Source of the DNA: Xenorhabdus miraniensis
GTDB lineage: Bacteria; Pseudomonadota; Gammaproteobacteria; Enterobacterales; Enterobacteriaceae
NCBI RefSeq assembly: GCF_002632615.1
Contig: NZ_NITZ01000001.1
Coordinates: forward strand, 352,171-416,170
DNA length: 64,000 bases
Reading direction: 5' to 3'
Every line of letters begins with the position of its first letter. Within the stretch, counting starts at the first letter, position 1. The position numbers were made by a program, and so were the translations under genes. Positions 1 to 7,927 of the stretch are shown one piece after another. The notes below the pieces were generated by a model that was not told the origin of the DNA, searched no databases, and worked only from the letters and a program-made list of their open reading frames with translations.

Positions 1-1022
1 TCGTAAAACAGCACAGCTTCAGCAGGTAAACCATCTCGCCCCGCACGACCCGTTTCCTGATAATAAGACTCGATATTACGGGGAATATCAAAATGCACGA
101 CAAAACGCACGTTGGGTTTGTTAATCCCCATACCAAATGCAACGGTTGCCACAACTACCTGCAAATCATCACGCTGGAAAGCATCCTGCACCCATGCACG
201 TTGATTGTTTTCCAACCCTGCATGATAAGGTGCAACGCTTAATCCACGCTTTTGCAAACGCTCTGCCGTTTCTTCCACTTTAGTACGGCTATTGCAGTAA
301 ATAATTCCGCTTTTTCCCTGCTGAGCATGCACAAATGACCAGAGTTGATCGAGCGGTTTATATTTTTCTACCAACGTATAGCGAATATTGGGGCGATCAA
401 AACTACTGATATGGATAATCGGTTCGTGTAATTCCAATAAACGCACAATATCCTGACGAGTGGTTTTATCCGCTGTTGCCGTCAGTGCAATCACAGGAAG
501 AGCAGGGAACCGATGGCGAAGCTGACCCAGTGCCCGATATTCCGGGCGAAAGTCATGTCCCCACTGGGAAATACAGTGGGCTTCATCGACAGCCAATAAA
601 ACGGGCTGCCAGTCTTGGAGCTGTTCGAGAAAGTTATCTGTTACCAAGCGCTCAGGGGCAATATAGAGTAGTTTAATGACTCCCTGACGACAGCGTTGAA
701 TAATATCAAACTGCTGTTCACGGCTTTGCGTTGAATTCAGACATTCCGCTTCTACGCCATTTGCCCGCAATTGGTCAACTTGATCTTTCATCAACGAAAT
801 TAATGGTGATACGATCAGCGTCAGCCCATTTTTTACCAATGCCGGGATTTGATAACACAACGATTTACCGCCTCCCGTTGGCATAATCACCAGACAGTCG
901 CGCCCATCAAGAACGGCGTCAATAACCTGTTGCTGTCCCGGGCGAAATTGCTGGTATCCGAATGTTTTTCGTAATGCTTGTTCAGCCAGCGATGCCGTGC
1001 TGATGAGTTCTGCGGTAGACAC
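1..1022 (-). CDS. recQ: ATP-dependent DNA helicase RecQ (5' part; C-terminus outside window)
   Basis: RecQ is a 3'-5' superfamily 2 DNA helicase that acts in the RecF recombination pathway and at stalled forks. My own translation of the minus strand gives the N-terminal ~340 residues. They include the Q-motif region [11 protein letters not shown], Walker A MPTGGGKS, the DEAH-type box [18 protein letters not shown], and motifs IV-VI ending in [12 protein letters not shown]. The reading frame leaves the window at base 1, so the zinc-binding and HRDC domains are not seen. The start is GTG at 1022: a TTGAGG ribosome site lies just upstream and an in-frame TAA closes the frame six codons before. 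pldA lies upstream on the same strand, as in E. coli. Confidence 0.95.
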   Translation of the reverse strand, partial: MSTAELISTASLAEQALRKTFGYQQFRPGQQQVIDAVLDGRDCLVIMPTGGGKSLCYQIPALVKNGLTLIVSPLISLMKDQVDQLRANGVEAECLNSTQSREQQFDIIQRCRQGVIKLLYIAPERLVTDNFLEQLQDWQPVLLAVDEAHCISQWGHDFRPEYRALGQLRHRFPALPVIALTATADKTTRQDIVRLLELHEPIIHISSFDRPNIRYTLVEKYKPLDQLWSFVHAQQGKSGIIYCNSRTKVEETAERLQKRGLSVAPYHAGLENNQRAWVQDAFQRDDLQVVVATVAFGMGINKPNVRFVVHFDIPRNIESYYQETGRAGRDGLPAEAVLFY

Positions 1023-1042
1023 GCTTTTCCTCAATCGTTACT

Positions 1043-1063
1043 AAAAAAGCCTAAAAACAGGCT
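1043..1063 (-). terminator. Probable pldA terminator
   Basis: On the minus strand AGCCT pairs with AGGCT across a short T-rich loop, followed directly by six T. It lies 75 bases after the pldA stop and just before recQ. The stem is short, so it may be leaky. Confidence 0.5.
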
Positions 1064-1136
1064 GTAAAAAATACAGACGCAATCTAAGCGCCAGCATATT
1101 ACGCTATCTCACTGTCGTAGCAATGAGCCATAGCAA

Positions 1137-1997
1137 TTACAGCATATCATTCAGCATGACACCGATACCAAAACGGGTCTGCTTGAAATTATAATCAATC
1201 ATTGATTCGCCATAACCGCAGAAGAGCTGCGTATAAAAACGAACATGCTTCGATATTGGATAACTCCAACCCAACTCTCCGCCACCATAACCGCTATTCC
1301 AGTTATAACGCCCTTGAGCGGTAAAGACACTGTCTCCCCAGATATATCCTACCTTCAGGCGGTAATATCCCATGTAGCGACTCATGTCTGGGTTATCATC
1401 ACGGTGGGAACTTTCTGGCAGACGATACCACGGTTTCAAATCCACCTGCCAATTACCGTTTTGCGCCATAAAACGTGCATAGAGGCGGTTCCAGCTACGA
1501 GAAGTGGCTTCTGGACGTCCATTTGATTGATGGTTAAATCCCATCTCAACTTCCCGCAGATGCCAGCCAGCAAATTCATAATCAGTCAACCATGCCAGAA
1601 AAAGTTGTGGTTCATAATTTGTTTCACGGAATGGTGATGACTCTTTCTTATTACTGAGCTGCCACCATGAGCGCTGGGTATAGGAAGCGCCAAGCAACGA
1701 GTCTTCACCTACAATATTTCGCCACAGTCGGAAGCCAAAACTTATTTGAAAACTGACTTCATCCTTGCGGGCGTGATCTGCCCAATAGTAGCTATTAATT
1801 CCCGGCTTATTAATCCTGCCGCCATAAGTATAAACAATGTAATTCGTATCATAAGGGTAAAGTATTAAAGGAGATTCTTGCTTACCTAACATCGTCGAAA
1901 GCACACTCCCTCTCACTTCATCAACCTGCTTTTCTGCTGCGTGAGCCAATGGTGATAATAAGCAGGTAATAACCAGTATCTTCCATAACAAACGCAT
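1137..1997 (-). CDS. pldA: Outer membrane phospholipase A (OMPLA)
   Basis: OMPLA hydrolyses phospholipids that reach the outer leaflet of the outer membrane; it is a 12-strand beta-barrel activated by calcium and dimerisation. The product is 286 residues (E. coli 289). It starts with a signal peptide ending near LAHAA (residues 1-21). The active-site segment GFNHQSNGR gives His156 and Ser158, with Asn170 in RSWNR completing the His-Ser-Asn triad known for this family. The frame is open for 73 more codons upstream, but the ATG at 1997 begins the signal peptide and has an AGGA site 10 bases before it. It is divergent from yigI, as in E. coli. Confidence 0.95.
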   Translation of the reverse strand: MRLLWKILVITCLLSPLAHAAEKQVDEVRGSVLSTMLGKQESPLILYPYDTNYIVYTYGGRINKPGINSYYWADHARKDEVSFQISFGFRLWRNIVGEDSLLGASYTQRSWWQLSNKKESSPFRETNYEPQLFLAWLTDYEFAGWHLREVEMGFNHQSNGRPEATSRSWNRLYARFMAQNGNWQVDLKPWYRLPESSHRDDNPDMSRYMGYYRLKVGYIWGDSVFTAQGRYNWNSGYGGGELGWSYPISKHVRFYTQLFCGYGESMIDYNFKQTRFGIGVMLNDML

Positions 1998-2218
1998 TTC
2001 TGGTTTTCCTATTGTAATAATTTCAAAATAAAAATTTTCGCTTATTCTACACGCAGCATGGTTATTTTTTGTAGTCCGTTTTTTTTTAATAAATCGTTTT
2101 TCGAAGCGCTTCACAGACTGGCAAGGTCGATAATAAAAGCATAAACTTAACAAGTTATTAACCAAAATAACCATTAAAATATCAGTGGATTTACTTCTTA
2201 TTATCAGGAAACCCACCT

Positions 2219-2722
2219 ATGGAAAATATACAGCGAGCAGACAGAGCATTAACATCAGAAGAAACATTAACACCAGAAGAAGCCCGTAAATTTATCGGCG
2301 AATTGTTTGTTTATCACATGCCATTCAACCAACTTCTGGGACTTGAGCTGCTCCGCTTTGAGCAAGATTACGCAGAATTACAATTTTGCAATCAAGAAAA
2401 ATTGGTCGGAAATATGGTTCAGAAAATTCTGCATGGTGGAGCCATCGCTTCCATACTGGATGTTGCCGGGGGGCTGGTTTGTGCAGGCAGTGCCCTGACT
2501 ACATTGGACACACTCACAATTGCAGAGATGCAGAAACGTCTGCCGACTGTCGGTACGATTGATTTACGCGTGGATTACCTGCGCCCCGGACGTGGTGAAG
2601 TGTTTACCGCCAGTAGCAATATTATCCGCGCTGGCAATAAAGTTTCCGTCGCCAGAATAGAACTGCACAATGAACAAAAAGTACATATTGCCAGTGCAAC
2701 AGGGACTTATTTAGTTGGCTGA
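2219..2722 (+). CDS. yigI: Hotdog-fold acyl-CoA thioesterase YigI
   Basis: This is a PaaI-like hotdog-fold protein. The E. coli homologue YigI is a medium- and long-chain acyl-CoA thioesterase. The product is 167 residues, about 12 longer than E. coli YigI at the N-terminus. The LHGG motif (71-74) and Asp81 in SILDVAGG match the hotdog active-site region, and [10 protein letters not shown] is the conserved beta-strand segment. The ATG at 2219 is preceded by CAGGAAACC, a good ribosome site. It is divergent from pldA. In E. coli rarD follows directly; here about 2.3 kb of accessory DNA intervenes. Confidence 0.9.
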   Translation: MENIQRADRALTSEETLTPEEARKFIGELFVYHMPFNQLLGLELLRFEQDYAELQFCNQEKLVGNMVQKILHGGAIASILDVAGGLVCAGSALTTLDTLTIAEMQKRLPTVGTIDLRVDYLRPGRGEVFTASSNIIRAGNKVSVARIELHNEQKVHIASATGTYLVG

Positions 2723-2735
2723 TATTTTTATTACT

Positions 2736-2963
2736 AGGGCGTGTTGACGTTTTGTGAGGGGAATTTGAACAGCATGATGATCTGGTATCATTGTCTTCGC
2801 GAAAAAACTGTTACCCCAGCCCATCATGCCAAGAACCATGTTATCAACATCTTTATGGAACAAGCTAGCTGTATTGATGCAGCAAAGTGGTTGTATTTAC
2901 CATAAAAAAGAGCATTACCTGACTTTTGAAGGGATCCTTTATCGAATATTAAGATTGATCTGA
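2736..2963 (+). mobile_element. IS5-family left-end remnant
   Basis: The stretch begins with GGGCGTGTTGAC just after CTAG, which looks like an IS terminal end next to a 4-base YTAR-type target, and continues into the start of a transposase-like frame. No matching right end or catalytic region follows. The homology breaks off near 2963, so only about 230 bases of the element remain. IS family assignment rests on the translated N-terminus and is from memory of the family. Confidence 0.5.
2826..2963 (+). pseudogene. Truncated IS5-family transposase (N-terminal ~45 residues)
   Basis: The short frame starts MPRTMLSTSLWNKL and runs through KEHYLTFEGILYRI to a TGA. The pattern LW.KL followed about 20 residues later by EGILYR is the N-terminal DUF4096-type motif of IS5-group transposases. 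The usual continuation (RTG-PWRDLP and the DDE catalytic domain) is missing, so the gene is inactive. It abuts another gene fragment at 2987, suggesting that the breakpoint is an old insertion or deletion. Confidence 0.5.
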
Positions 2964-2986
2964 GAACTGCAACTATTGGCTCATAA

Positions 2987-3229
2987 GGTGGAATTTATAA
3001 TAATTGTGTATTTAAAAATTGTGACTTCACAAAAGGGGAATTTTACAGGCCGGAAATAGTAAAGTGTTTGTTCTATGGTTGTAAAATTAAGGGCGTTGAT
3101 TTCAAAGCAAGTTCATTTGAGAAATGTAAGTTTCTAGGAAAATTGAATGATGTCATCTTTCATGGTTGTTATATTAGTGATCTAACTGAAGGTGCTAGTT
3201 CTAATATCATAGATGGTGGCAAAAAATAG
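2987..3229 (+). pseudogene. Pentapeptide-repeat protein fragment (3' end)
   Basis: The frame from 2987 to the TAG at 3229 has no start codon near its beginning and is preceded by an in-frame TAA. Its 80 residues contain repeated C-x-F-like five-residue steps: NCVFKNCDFTKGEF, VKCLFYGCKIKGVDF, FEKCKFLG and VIFHGCYISDL. This spacing fits the right-handed beta-helix of pentapeptide-repeat proteins. It seems to be the C-terminal end of a gene whose 5' part was removed together with the IS remnant to its left. Function is unknown. Confidence 0.45.
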
Positions 3230-3877
3230 CGGTTACTGTTTTTTCTCTTCATAGTATGTGAATGCTTAATTGTCTTTTTTATGGTGTGGTTTATAAAACA
3301 AAGGTAGCAGGGGAGAACATACGTTCGGAAAAATTGCACTTTCAAATTTTTTTGCTGATAACTGATAATATTGTAAAAATATTTAATATCAAAAACCACG
3401 CCCTACAAACGTGGTTATTAACTAATTTTGGTTCAGTATCGGCTATTTTGTCTGATAAAACGCCTCGTACAGTTCCTATACCTCACCACTGTCAGCCATC
3501 AGGCTCAGATTGCTCTCAGGAGATCCAAACGGCTATCAGCACCAAGCTATCATTCCTTTACTATCAGTATATTTTGCTGTATCGATACCCGAAACTTCAA
3601 AGTGCATCGCGGGTAGTAGGTTAGAGTACCAATTTTGCGGCACGTATCCCATCCGTGACAGCTACTTACAGATCACGAAACAACCCAAAACATCTATTAA
3701 CAGGCCGCCACTCTGGGTATATGATACTCCTACTTATAACAAGCTACGCTGCATCAACCGTTATACAGCACCTACCTTAACAACTATCCACTCAGGCAAT
3801 ACCAGAAAATCGCAACAAATTGTCTTAAAAAGTTATTTATTGAAATTCCCACCAATAAACCAACCAGAGAACAAGCC
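3230..3877. other. Unassigned AT-rich stretch in the yigI-rarD insert
   Basis: Several overlapping frames of 60-120 codons exist here, the longest at 3510-3881 on the plus strand. None shows a domain, signal peptide, plausible ribosome site or low-complexity pattern that I recognise. A 7-base stem (AACCACG/CGTGGTT, 3394-3416) is the only clear structure. The frame of the gene at 3878 stays open for roughly 45 codons upstream without ATG, GTG or TTG. I regard the stretch as non-coding or decayed. Confidence 0.5.
3394..3416 (-). terminator. Weak candidate hairpin terminator
   Basis: AACCACG and CGTGGTT form a 7-base-pair stem with a 9-base loop. On the minus strand it is followed by TTTGA, giving a short T tract. 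No confident minus-strand gene reads into it, so its role is uncertain. Confidence 0.25.
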
Positions 3878-4696
3878 ATGAACCCAAGAACCAAAGCAGA
3901 AGAAGAAATCCTCGCAGGAACCCCCGTCTCTGCCGTTGTCTATATCTGGTATCCCTGCCACAGATTTTTTGCGGGACATGCCTCTATTTATATCGGTGGG
4001 GTGCCGAAATATCCTTGGTCTGATGATTTTTCCTATAGCCCAATACCTAAAGACAATGAAAGGCAACCTATATCGCCACACGAACCAATAACACCAAACG
4101 AAAGAAAGGGTTCCACAGTTTCCATTTTTTCAAGAATTACAGGTGCTCATTCAATGAGTTCCCTCTTTTCAAGAGGTGCCCCCCCTGTTACTCCCTATAC
4201 CGTAGCAGAAGGAGATTGGCCATCAACATCCGCAAACAATCCATGGCGTCCGACAGATGATAATTATGTCAGTTTCCTTGCTGATCCAAATATACCGCGA
4301 GGAATTTTATCATGTGCAGGTGTCTTTAATAATCTTCAGGAGGATTTTGCCGTCCCCCCTCATTTGGAATATTATCTGATTGGCTTAGATGTTGTAAAAA
4401 TGCAACACGAAAAGAATAAAATCTATAATGGAAAAATGTATGGCAATCTCCAGATGAGCCATAGTTATAACCCCATCAATAAAAATTGCTCAACAATGGT
4501 TGCCAGAATATTAAAAGCAGGTGGAGTAGAAGATTTATTAGGCGCTGGCTATTCCATGGGCCAATGTCGAACACCTAAAGATATTGCACTGTGGTGTAAT
4601 AAACTAAGAGATCATGATATGGCAGTAAAAGTAAGAGGACTGGATTGTCCAGATAAGCTGAAAGCACCATTCAGGGCGTTACTGGGTTTTAGATAA
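3878..4696 (+). CDS. Putative permuted NlpC/P60-like His/Cys hydrolase, possible effector or toxin
   Basis: I do not recognise this 272-residue protein as a named family. Two motifs stand out. GHASIYIG at 33-40 gives His34. NKNCSTMVARILKAGG at 201-216 gives Cys204 at the start of a predicted helix. His before Cys, with H-x-(S/A)-hydrophobic-Y-x-G and N-C-(S/A), is the order seen in permuted papain-like (LRAT/YiiX/NlpC-P60) enzymes, so amidase, peptidase or acyl-thioesterase activity is possible. The middle (50-130) is rich in Pro, Ser and Thr and looks like an insertion. There is no signal peptide or membrane segment. The ribosome site is weak (AGAGAA). It stands alone in an insert between yigI and rarD with no visible partner or immunity gene. 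The effector idea is inference only. Confidence 0.6.
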   Translation: MNPRTKAEEEILAGTPVSAVVYIWYPCHRFFAGHASIYIGGVPKYPWSDDFSYSPIPKDNERQPISPHEPITPNERKGSTVSIFSRITGAHSMSSLFSRGAPPVTPYTVAEGDWPSTSANNPWRPTDDNYVSFLADPNIPRGILSCAGVFNNLQEDFAVPPHLEYYLIGLDVVKMQHEKNKIYNGKMYGNLQMSHSYNPINKNCSTMVARILKAGGVEDLLGAGYSMGQCRTPKDIALWCNKLRDHDMAVKVRGLDCPDKLKAPFRALLGFR

Positions 4697-5057
4697 ATAT
4701 ATTTATCACCTCGCCAATATTGATCCCTGACCTGATCCCTTTAGCTCCCTGCATCACTATCCATCAGGGAAATAAGCCAATCTCATGCTGACTATCATTC
4801 ATTTAAGAGATATTGCTTAATGTCATCACACGTAGTTATCTTAGAAAAAAAGAGAAGCTCAAGGCACCAAAAAAGATCATTTCACTGCAAACAATCAATA
4901 AAATCAGCATAATATGCTAATAAAACAGACGATTAAATTTTATTAGTTCATTAGGCCATTAATACCTTGTAAATCATTCATCCCGATGCCACATTGTATT
5001 GGTTATGGGCTGATACCCTCACACCTCTTCTTAATTCTCTAAACATTCAAGGATATT
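4697..5057. other. Spacer upstream of rarD
   Basis: I see no gene here. The stretch is AT-rich and ends with the rarD ribosome site AAGGATATT. It presumably holds the rarD promoter, but no convincing -35/-10 pair stands out. Confidence 0.4.
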
Positions 5058-5948
5058 ATGAGCAACCAACAGACTGCCAAAGGTATCTTGTATGCCTTAG
5101 GAGCCTATTTTATTTGGGGGCTGGCTCCCATTTACTTCAAGAGCATACAATATGTTCCCCCCGATGAGATCGTATCGCACCGTGTTATATGGTCTGTATT
5201 TTTTATGGTGCTGATGCTGACAGTCACTCGTCACTGGCGTCAGGTCTGGGCGATTGCCCGTCAACCAAAGACCTTGCTGCTATTGGGTTTTACCGCCTTC
5301 ACGATTACCAGTAACTGGCTAACTTATATTTGGGCGGTCAACAATAACCATCTTCTTGAAGCAAGTCTGGGGTATTTTATTAACCCTCTGGTGAGTGTGT
5401 TGTTTGGTATGTTGTTCCTTGGTGAGCGTTTCCGCCGTATGCAGTGGATTGCCGTAGTATTGGCATTTACAGGCGTACTCATCCAGATAGTGCAATTCGG
5501 CTCTGTTCCCGTGATTGGCTTGTACTTAGCGACGACATTTGCCGTCTATGGGTTGATCCGCAAAAAACTAGGGGTGGATGCACAAACGGGTATGTTGGTT
5601 GAGACAGTTTGGGTATTTCCTGTCGCGCTGAGTTACCTGTTGTTCTTCACCAATAGCCCGACCAGCAATATGTTGGAGAATACATACTCCTTGAACCTGA
5701 TGCTGATTGCTGCCGGTATTATTACGACTGTGCCACTGTTGTTCTTCACCGCGGCGGCGGCACATCTGCGTTTGTCCACGCTGGGTTTCTTCCAGTATCT
5801 TGGCCCAACCATGATGTTCTTGTTAGCAACGCTGGTTTATGGTGAAAAGATTGGTCCAGATCGTTTGATCACTTTTGGCTTTATCTGGGCTGCGTTGATT
5901 CTGTTTACACTGGATGCGCTTTATACGCAGCGTCGCTTGCGGAAATAG
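5058..5948 (+). CDS. rarD: RarD, EamA-family inner membrane transporter
   Basis: RarD belongs to the EamA drug/metabolite transporter superfamily, with about ten transmembrane helices; E. coli RarD was named for a link to chloramphenicol resistance, and its substrate is not established. The 296-residue product (E. coli 296) starts MSNQQTAKGILYALGAYFIWG and shows regularly spaced hydrophobic helices. The conserved GYFINPLVSVLFGMLFLGERF lies at the end of the first EamA repeat, and FFQYLGPTMMFLLATLVYGE lies in the second. The start has a good AAGGAT site. A hairpin follows the stop. Confidence 0.93.
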   Translation: MSNQQTAKGILYALGAYFIWGLAPIYFKSIQYVPPDEIVSHRVIWSVFFMVLMLTVTRHWRQVWAIARQPKTLLLLGFTAFTITSNWLTYIWAVNNNHLLEASLGYFINPLVSVLFGMLFLGERFRRMQWIAVVLAFTGVLIQIVQFGSVPVIGLYLATTFAVYGLIRKKLGVDAQTGMLVETVWVFPVALSYLLFFTNSPTSNMLENTYSLNLMLIAAGIITTVPLLFFTAAAAHLRLSTLGFFQYLGPTMMFLLATLVYGEKIGPDRLITFGFIWAALILFTLDALYTQRRLRK

Positions 5949-5973
5949 TCAATTATCTTTAATAATTTCAGAA

Positions 5974-6006
5974 CTGACCCAATACTTTATCGAGAATTTG
6001 GGTCAG
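5974..6006 (+). terminator. rarD terminator hairpin
   Basis: CTGACCCAA and TTGGGTCAG form a perfect 9-base-pair stem with a 15-base loop, 26 bases after the rarD stop and before the convergent vapC end. The T tract is poor, so it may work in both directions or rely on position. Confidence 0.55.
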
Positions 6007-6031
6007 CGTTCTGATTAGTTTATTCATGACG

Positions 6032-6457
6032 TTACTGATATATTTTAGCCCAATCCTCTAATGGCAACCCAATTACACGCGAAAATTCACGGGTATTATT
6101 TGTTACCAATATCGCTCCCACAGATAACGCATGTCCCGCAATAGCAGTATCATTATTCCCGATTGGCGTGCCAGCAGCAGCCAAAGCGATTTTTATTTTA
6201 GTTGTTACGTCTACCGCAGATTTATCCCACGGTAAAACGCCATCCAATCGCTTGCAAAATTCATCCACCAACACCGCATGCTTCGGAGAAGCTTTCTTCC
6301 CAACCGCCCCAAAACGCATTTCCGAATACGTAATAGCAGATACCACTATTGAATAATTGTTCATTACACATTTCTGTAATTGATTAATCACCGCAATGGG
6401 CTGTTCACGCATAATAAATGAACAGATGTTAGTATCCAGCATATAAATTTTTTTCAT
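6032..6457 (-). CDS. vapC: VapC-type PIN-domain toxin (tRNA(fMet)-specific endonuclease type)
   Basis: This is the toxin of a type II toxin-antitoxin pair. VapC proteins are PIN-domain ribonucleases; the enteric VapC/MvpA subgroup cleaves initiator tRNA. The 141-residue product has the expected acidic residues: Asp8 in MLDTNICSF, Glu46 in TYSEMRFG, and Asp103 in GNNDTAIAGHAL, followed by the VTNNTREFSRV segment. It overlaps vapB by four bases (ATGA-type junction), the usual arrangement for coupled translation. The pair interrupts the rarD-corA neighbourhood, which points to acquisition by transfer. Confidence 0.92.
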   Translation of the reverse strand: MKKIYMLDTNICSFIMREQPIAVINQLQKCVMNNYSIVVSAITYSEMRFGAVGKKASPKHAVLVDEFCKRLDGVLPWDKSAVDVTTKIKIALAAAGTPIGNNDTAIAGHALSVGAILVTNNTREFSRVIGLPLEDWAKIYQ

Positions 6458-6681
6458 AACTGAACACGCCCTTCCTCAATAATATCCGGGCGTTCAGATA
6501 GAAAATCTGCGTCCGCTTTATCCTGATCTAAAAGTGAATTCCAACTTGGTTTTACTGGGCGCAATATAATGGCTTCTCCTTCTCGGATAATTTCCAATTC
6601 ATTAACGCCCTCAAAATCAAGATCCTTGGGTAAACGGATAGCACGATTATTACCATTTTTAAAAACAGCTACAGTTCTCAT
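6454..6681 (-). CDS. vapB: VapB antitoxin (AbrB/SpoVT swapped-hairpin fold)
   Basis: VapB neutralises VapC and represses the operon by binding its own promoter. The 75-residue product begins MRTVAVFKNGNNRAIRLPKDL, the AbrB-like beta-strand region that binds DNA. Its acidic C-terminal tail (DKADADFLSERPDIIEE) fits the part that wraps round VapC. An AGGAGG-like site lies before the ATG. A palindromic site at 6702-6722 is a probable operator. Confidence 0.92.
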   Translation of the reverse strand: MRTVAVFKNGNNRAIRLPKDLDFEGVNELEIIREGEAIILRPVKPSWNSLLDQDKADADFLSERPDIIEEGRVQL

Positions 6682-6701
6682 GTGAAACCTCCTGCATTAA
6701 A

Positions 6702-6722
6702 AGCATATGTATAGCATATGCT
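6702..6722. promoter_or_regulatory. Putative VapBC operator
   Basis: AGCATATG and AGCATATGCT lie three bases apart, 21 bases upstream of the vapB start. Each half (GCATATGC-like) is itself palindromic, which fits two VapB dimers bound side by side. Binding is inferred from position and symmetry only. Confidence 0.55.
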
Positions 6723-6805
6723 AACATCCATGACAGATCAATATATGAACAAATTTGAGTACAAAAAATATGTATTTTTCAGGTTGCAGTATAACGAGAG
6801 ACAGT

Positions 6806-6866
6806 CCCCAGAAACATAGCTGACTATGTCACTGGGGTCGGTAGCAGTCGCCAACAAAGCAGCTAC
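6806..6866. repeat. Double hairpin element downstream of corA
   Basis: A nested stem (CCCCAG and ACATAG pairing with CTATGT and CTGGGG around a CTGA loop, 6806-6837) is followed by GTAGC/GCTAC at 6841-6866. Neither has a T tract, so this is not a standard terminator. The second half resembles a stretch near 24379, and this may be a dispersed intergenic repeat. Confidence 0.45.
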
Positions 6867-6888
6867 TTAAGAACGAAAGCCGGAATTA

Positions 6889-7839
6889 TTACAGCCAATT
6901 TTTCCGCTTAAAGTAGAGATAAGGTGCCAGCCCCGCGGCAATCATCAAACCAATCGCGCCGGGGTAACCGAATGTCCAGTGTAACTCCGGCATAAATTCG
7001 AAGTTCATTCCATAGCTGGAAGCCACCAGCGTTGGTGGCAGGAAGACCACGGAAACAACGGAGAAGATTTTGATAATCCGGCTCTGTTCGATGTTGATAA
7101 AGCCCATCGCCGCCTGCATCAGGAAGTTAACTTTCTGAAACAACGATTCGTTGTGCGGCAACAGGGATTCAATATCCCGCAGAATTTCACGAGCCTGCTC
7201 CAATTGATTGGCAGGCAAACGGGCACGGCGCACAAGGAAGTTCAGGGCGCGTTGGCTATCCATCAGACACAGACGAACTTTCCAGCCAATGTCTTCCTGC
7301 TCTGCAAGGTTAGACAGAGCCGAATCAAATTCATCCCCCTGTTTGCCTTCCATAATGACCCGGCTCAGGGATTCCAGCACGCTGTAGATATTTTCAATGA
7401 CATCCGCCAATTGTTCGATTTTGGTTTCGAACAAGTCCATCAGCAGTTCATAGGCATTCCCGTCAACCATTGTCTGATTACGGGCACGCATTCGGTACAA
7501 TCGAAATGCAGGGAGTTCACGCTCTCGCAATGTGTAGAGACGACCGTCACGAATAGTAAATGCGACTGTCGAGTTGCCGGCATGGTCTTCGGCGTCTTCA
7601 AAATAGAAGAATGAGTGGACGTGCATGCCATCTTCATCTTCAAAAAAACGGGCCGACGCCTCAATGTCATCCAATTCTGTGCGGGTCGCCAAGACTTGTC
7701 CCAGCTCATTCTGGACGCGGAGACGATCATCATCACCCAATCCCACTAAATCTACCCACATGGAGTCAGATAACTGATCACCTTCTTCAAGTTCAAGACG
7801 GAGCAGGCGATTATTCTCTAATTTAAATGCGTTCAGCAT
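6889..7839 (-). CDS. corA: Magnesium/cobalt transporter CorA
   Basis: CorA is the constitutive pentameric Mg2+ channel of the inner membrane. The 316-residue product equals the E. coli length. It has the long acidic and helical cytoplasmic domain, then two C-terminal membrane helices. The signature Gly277-Met278-Asn279 lies at the end of the first helix, and the acidic loop FEFMPELHW follows it. The C-terminus ends in the basic FKRKNWL. The gene lies between the vapBC insert and uvrD and is read in the same direction as uvrD. Confidence 0.96.
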   Translation of the reverse strand: MLNAFKLENNRLLRLELEEGDQLSDSMWVDLVGLGDDDRLRVQNELGQVLATRTELDDIEASARFFEDEDGMHVHSFFYFEDAEDHAGNSTVAFTIRDGRLYTLRERELPAFRLYRMRARNQTMVDGNAYELLMDLFETKIEQLADVIENIYSVLESLSRVIMEGKQGDEFDSALSNLAEQEDIGWKVRLCLMDSQRALNFLVRRARLPANQLEQAREILRDIESLLPHNESLFQKVNFLMQAAMGFINIEQSRIIKIFSVVSVVFLPPTLVASSYGMNFEFMPELHWTFGYPGAIGLMIAAGLAPYLYFKRKNWL

Positions 7840-7927
7840 GTACCATAAGTCTCCTTATACTCCCTACGTTTATCGTAAGGCGCGAATGTTACGCTTAGAA
7901 GAAAAAGCCTGTCAACATTCGACCGGA

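Noticed and set aside
3169..3399. 76-codon minus-strand frame over the pentapeptide fragment
   Set aside because: It overlaps the better supported plus-strand fragment, and its residues (FYN, KKTIKH) look like translated AT-rich DNA.
3510..3881. 123-codon open frame upstream of the putative hydrolase
   Set aside because: No recognisable motif, no ribosome site, composition like its AT-rich surroundings, and other frames are equally open.
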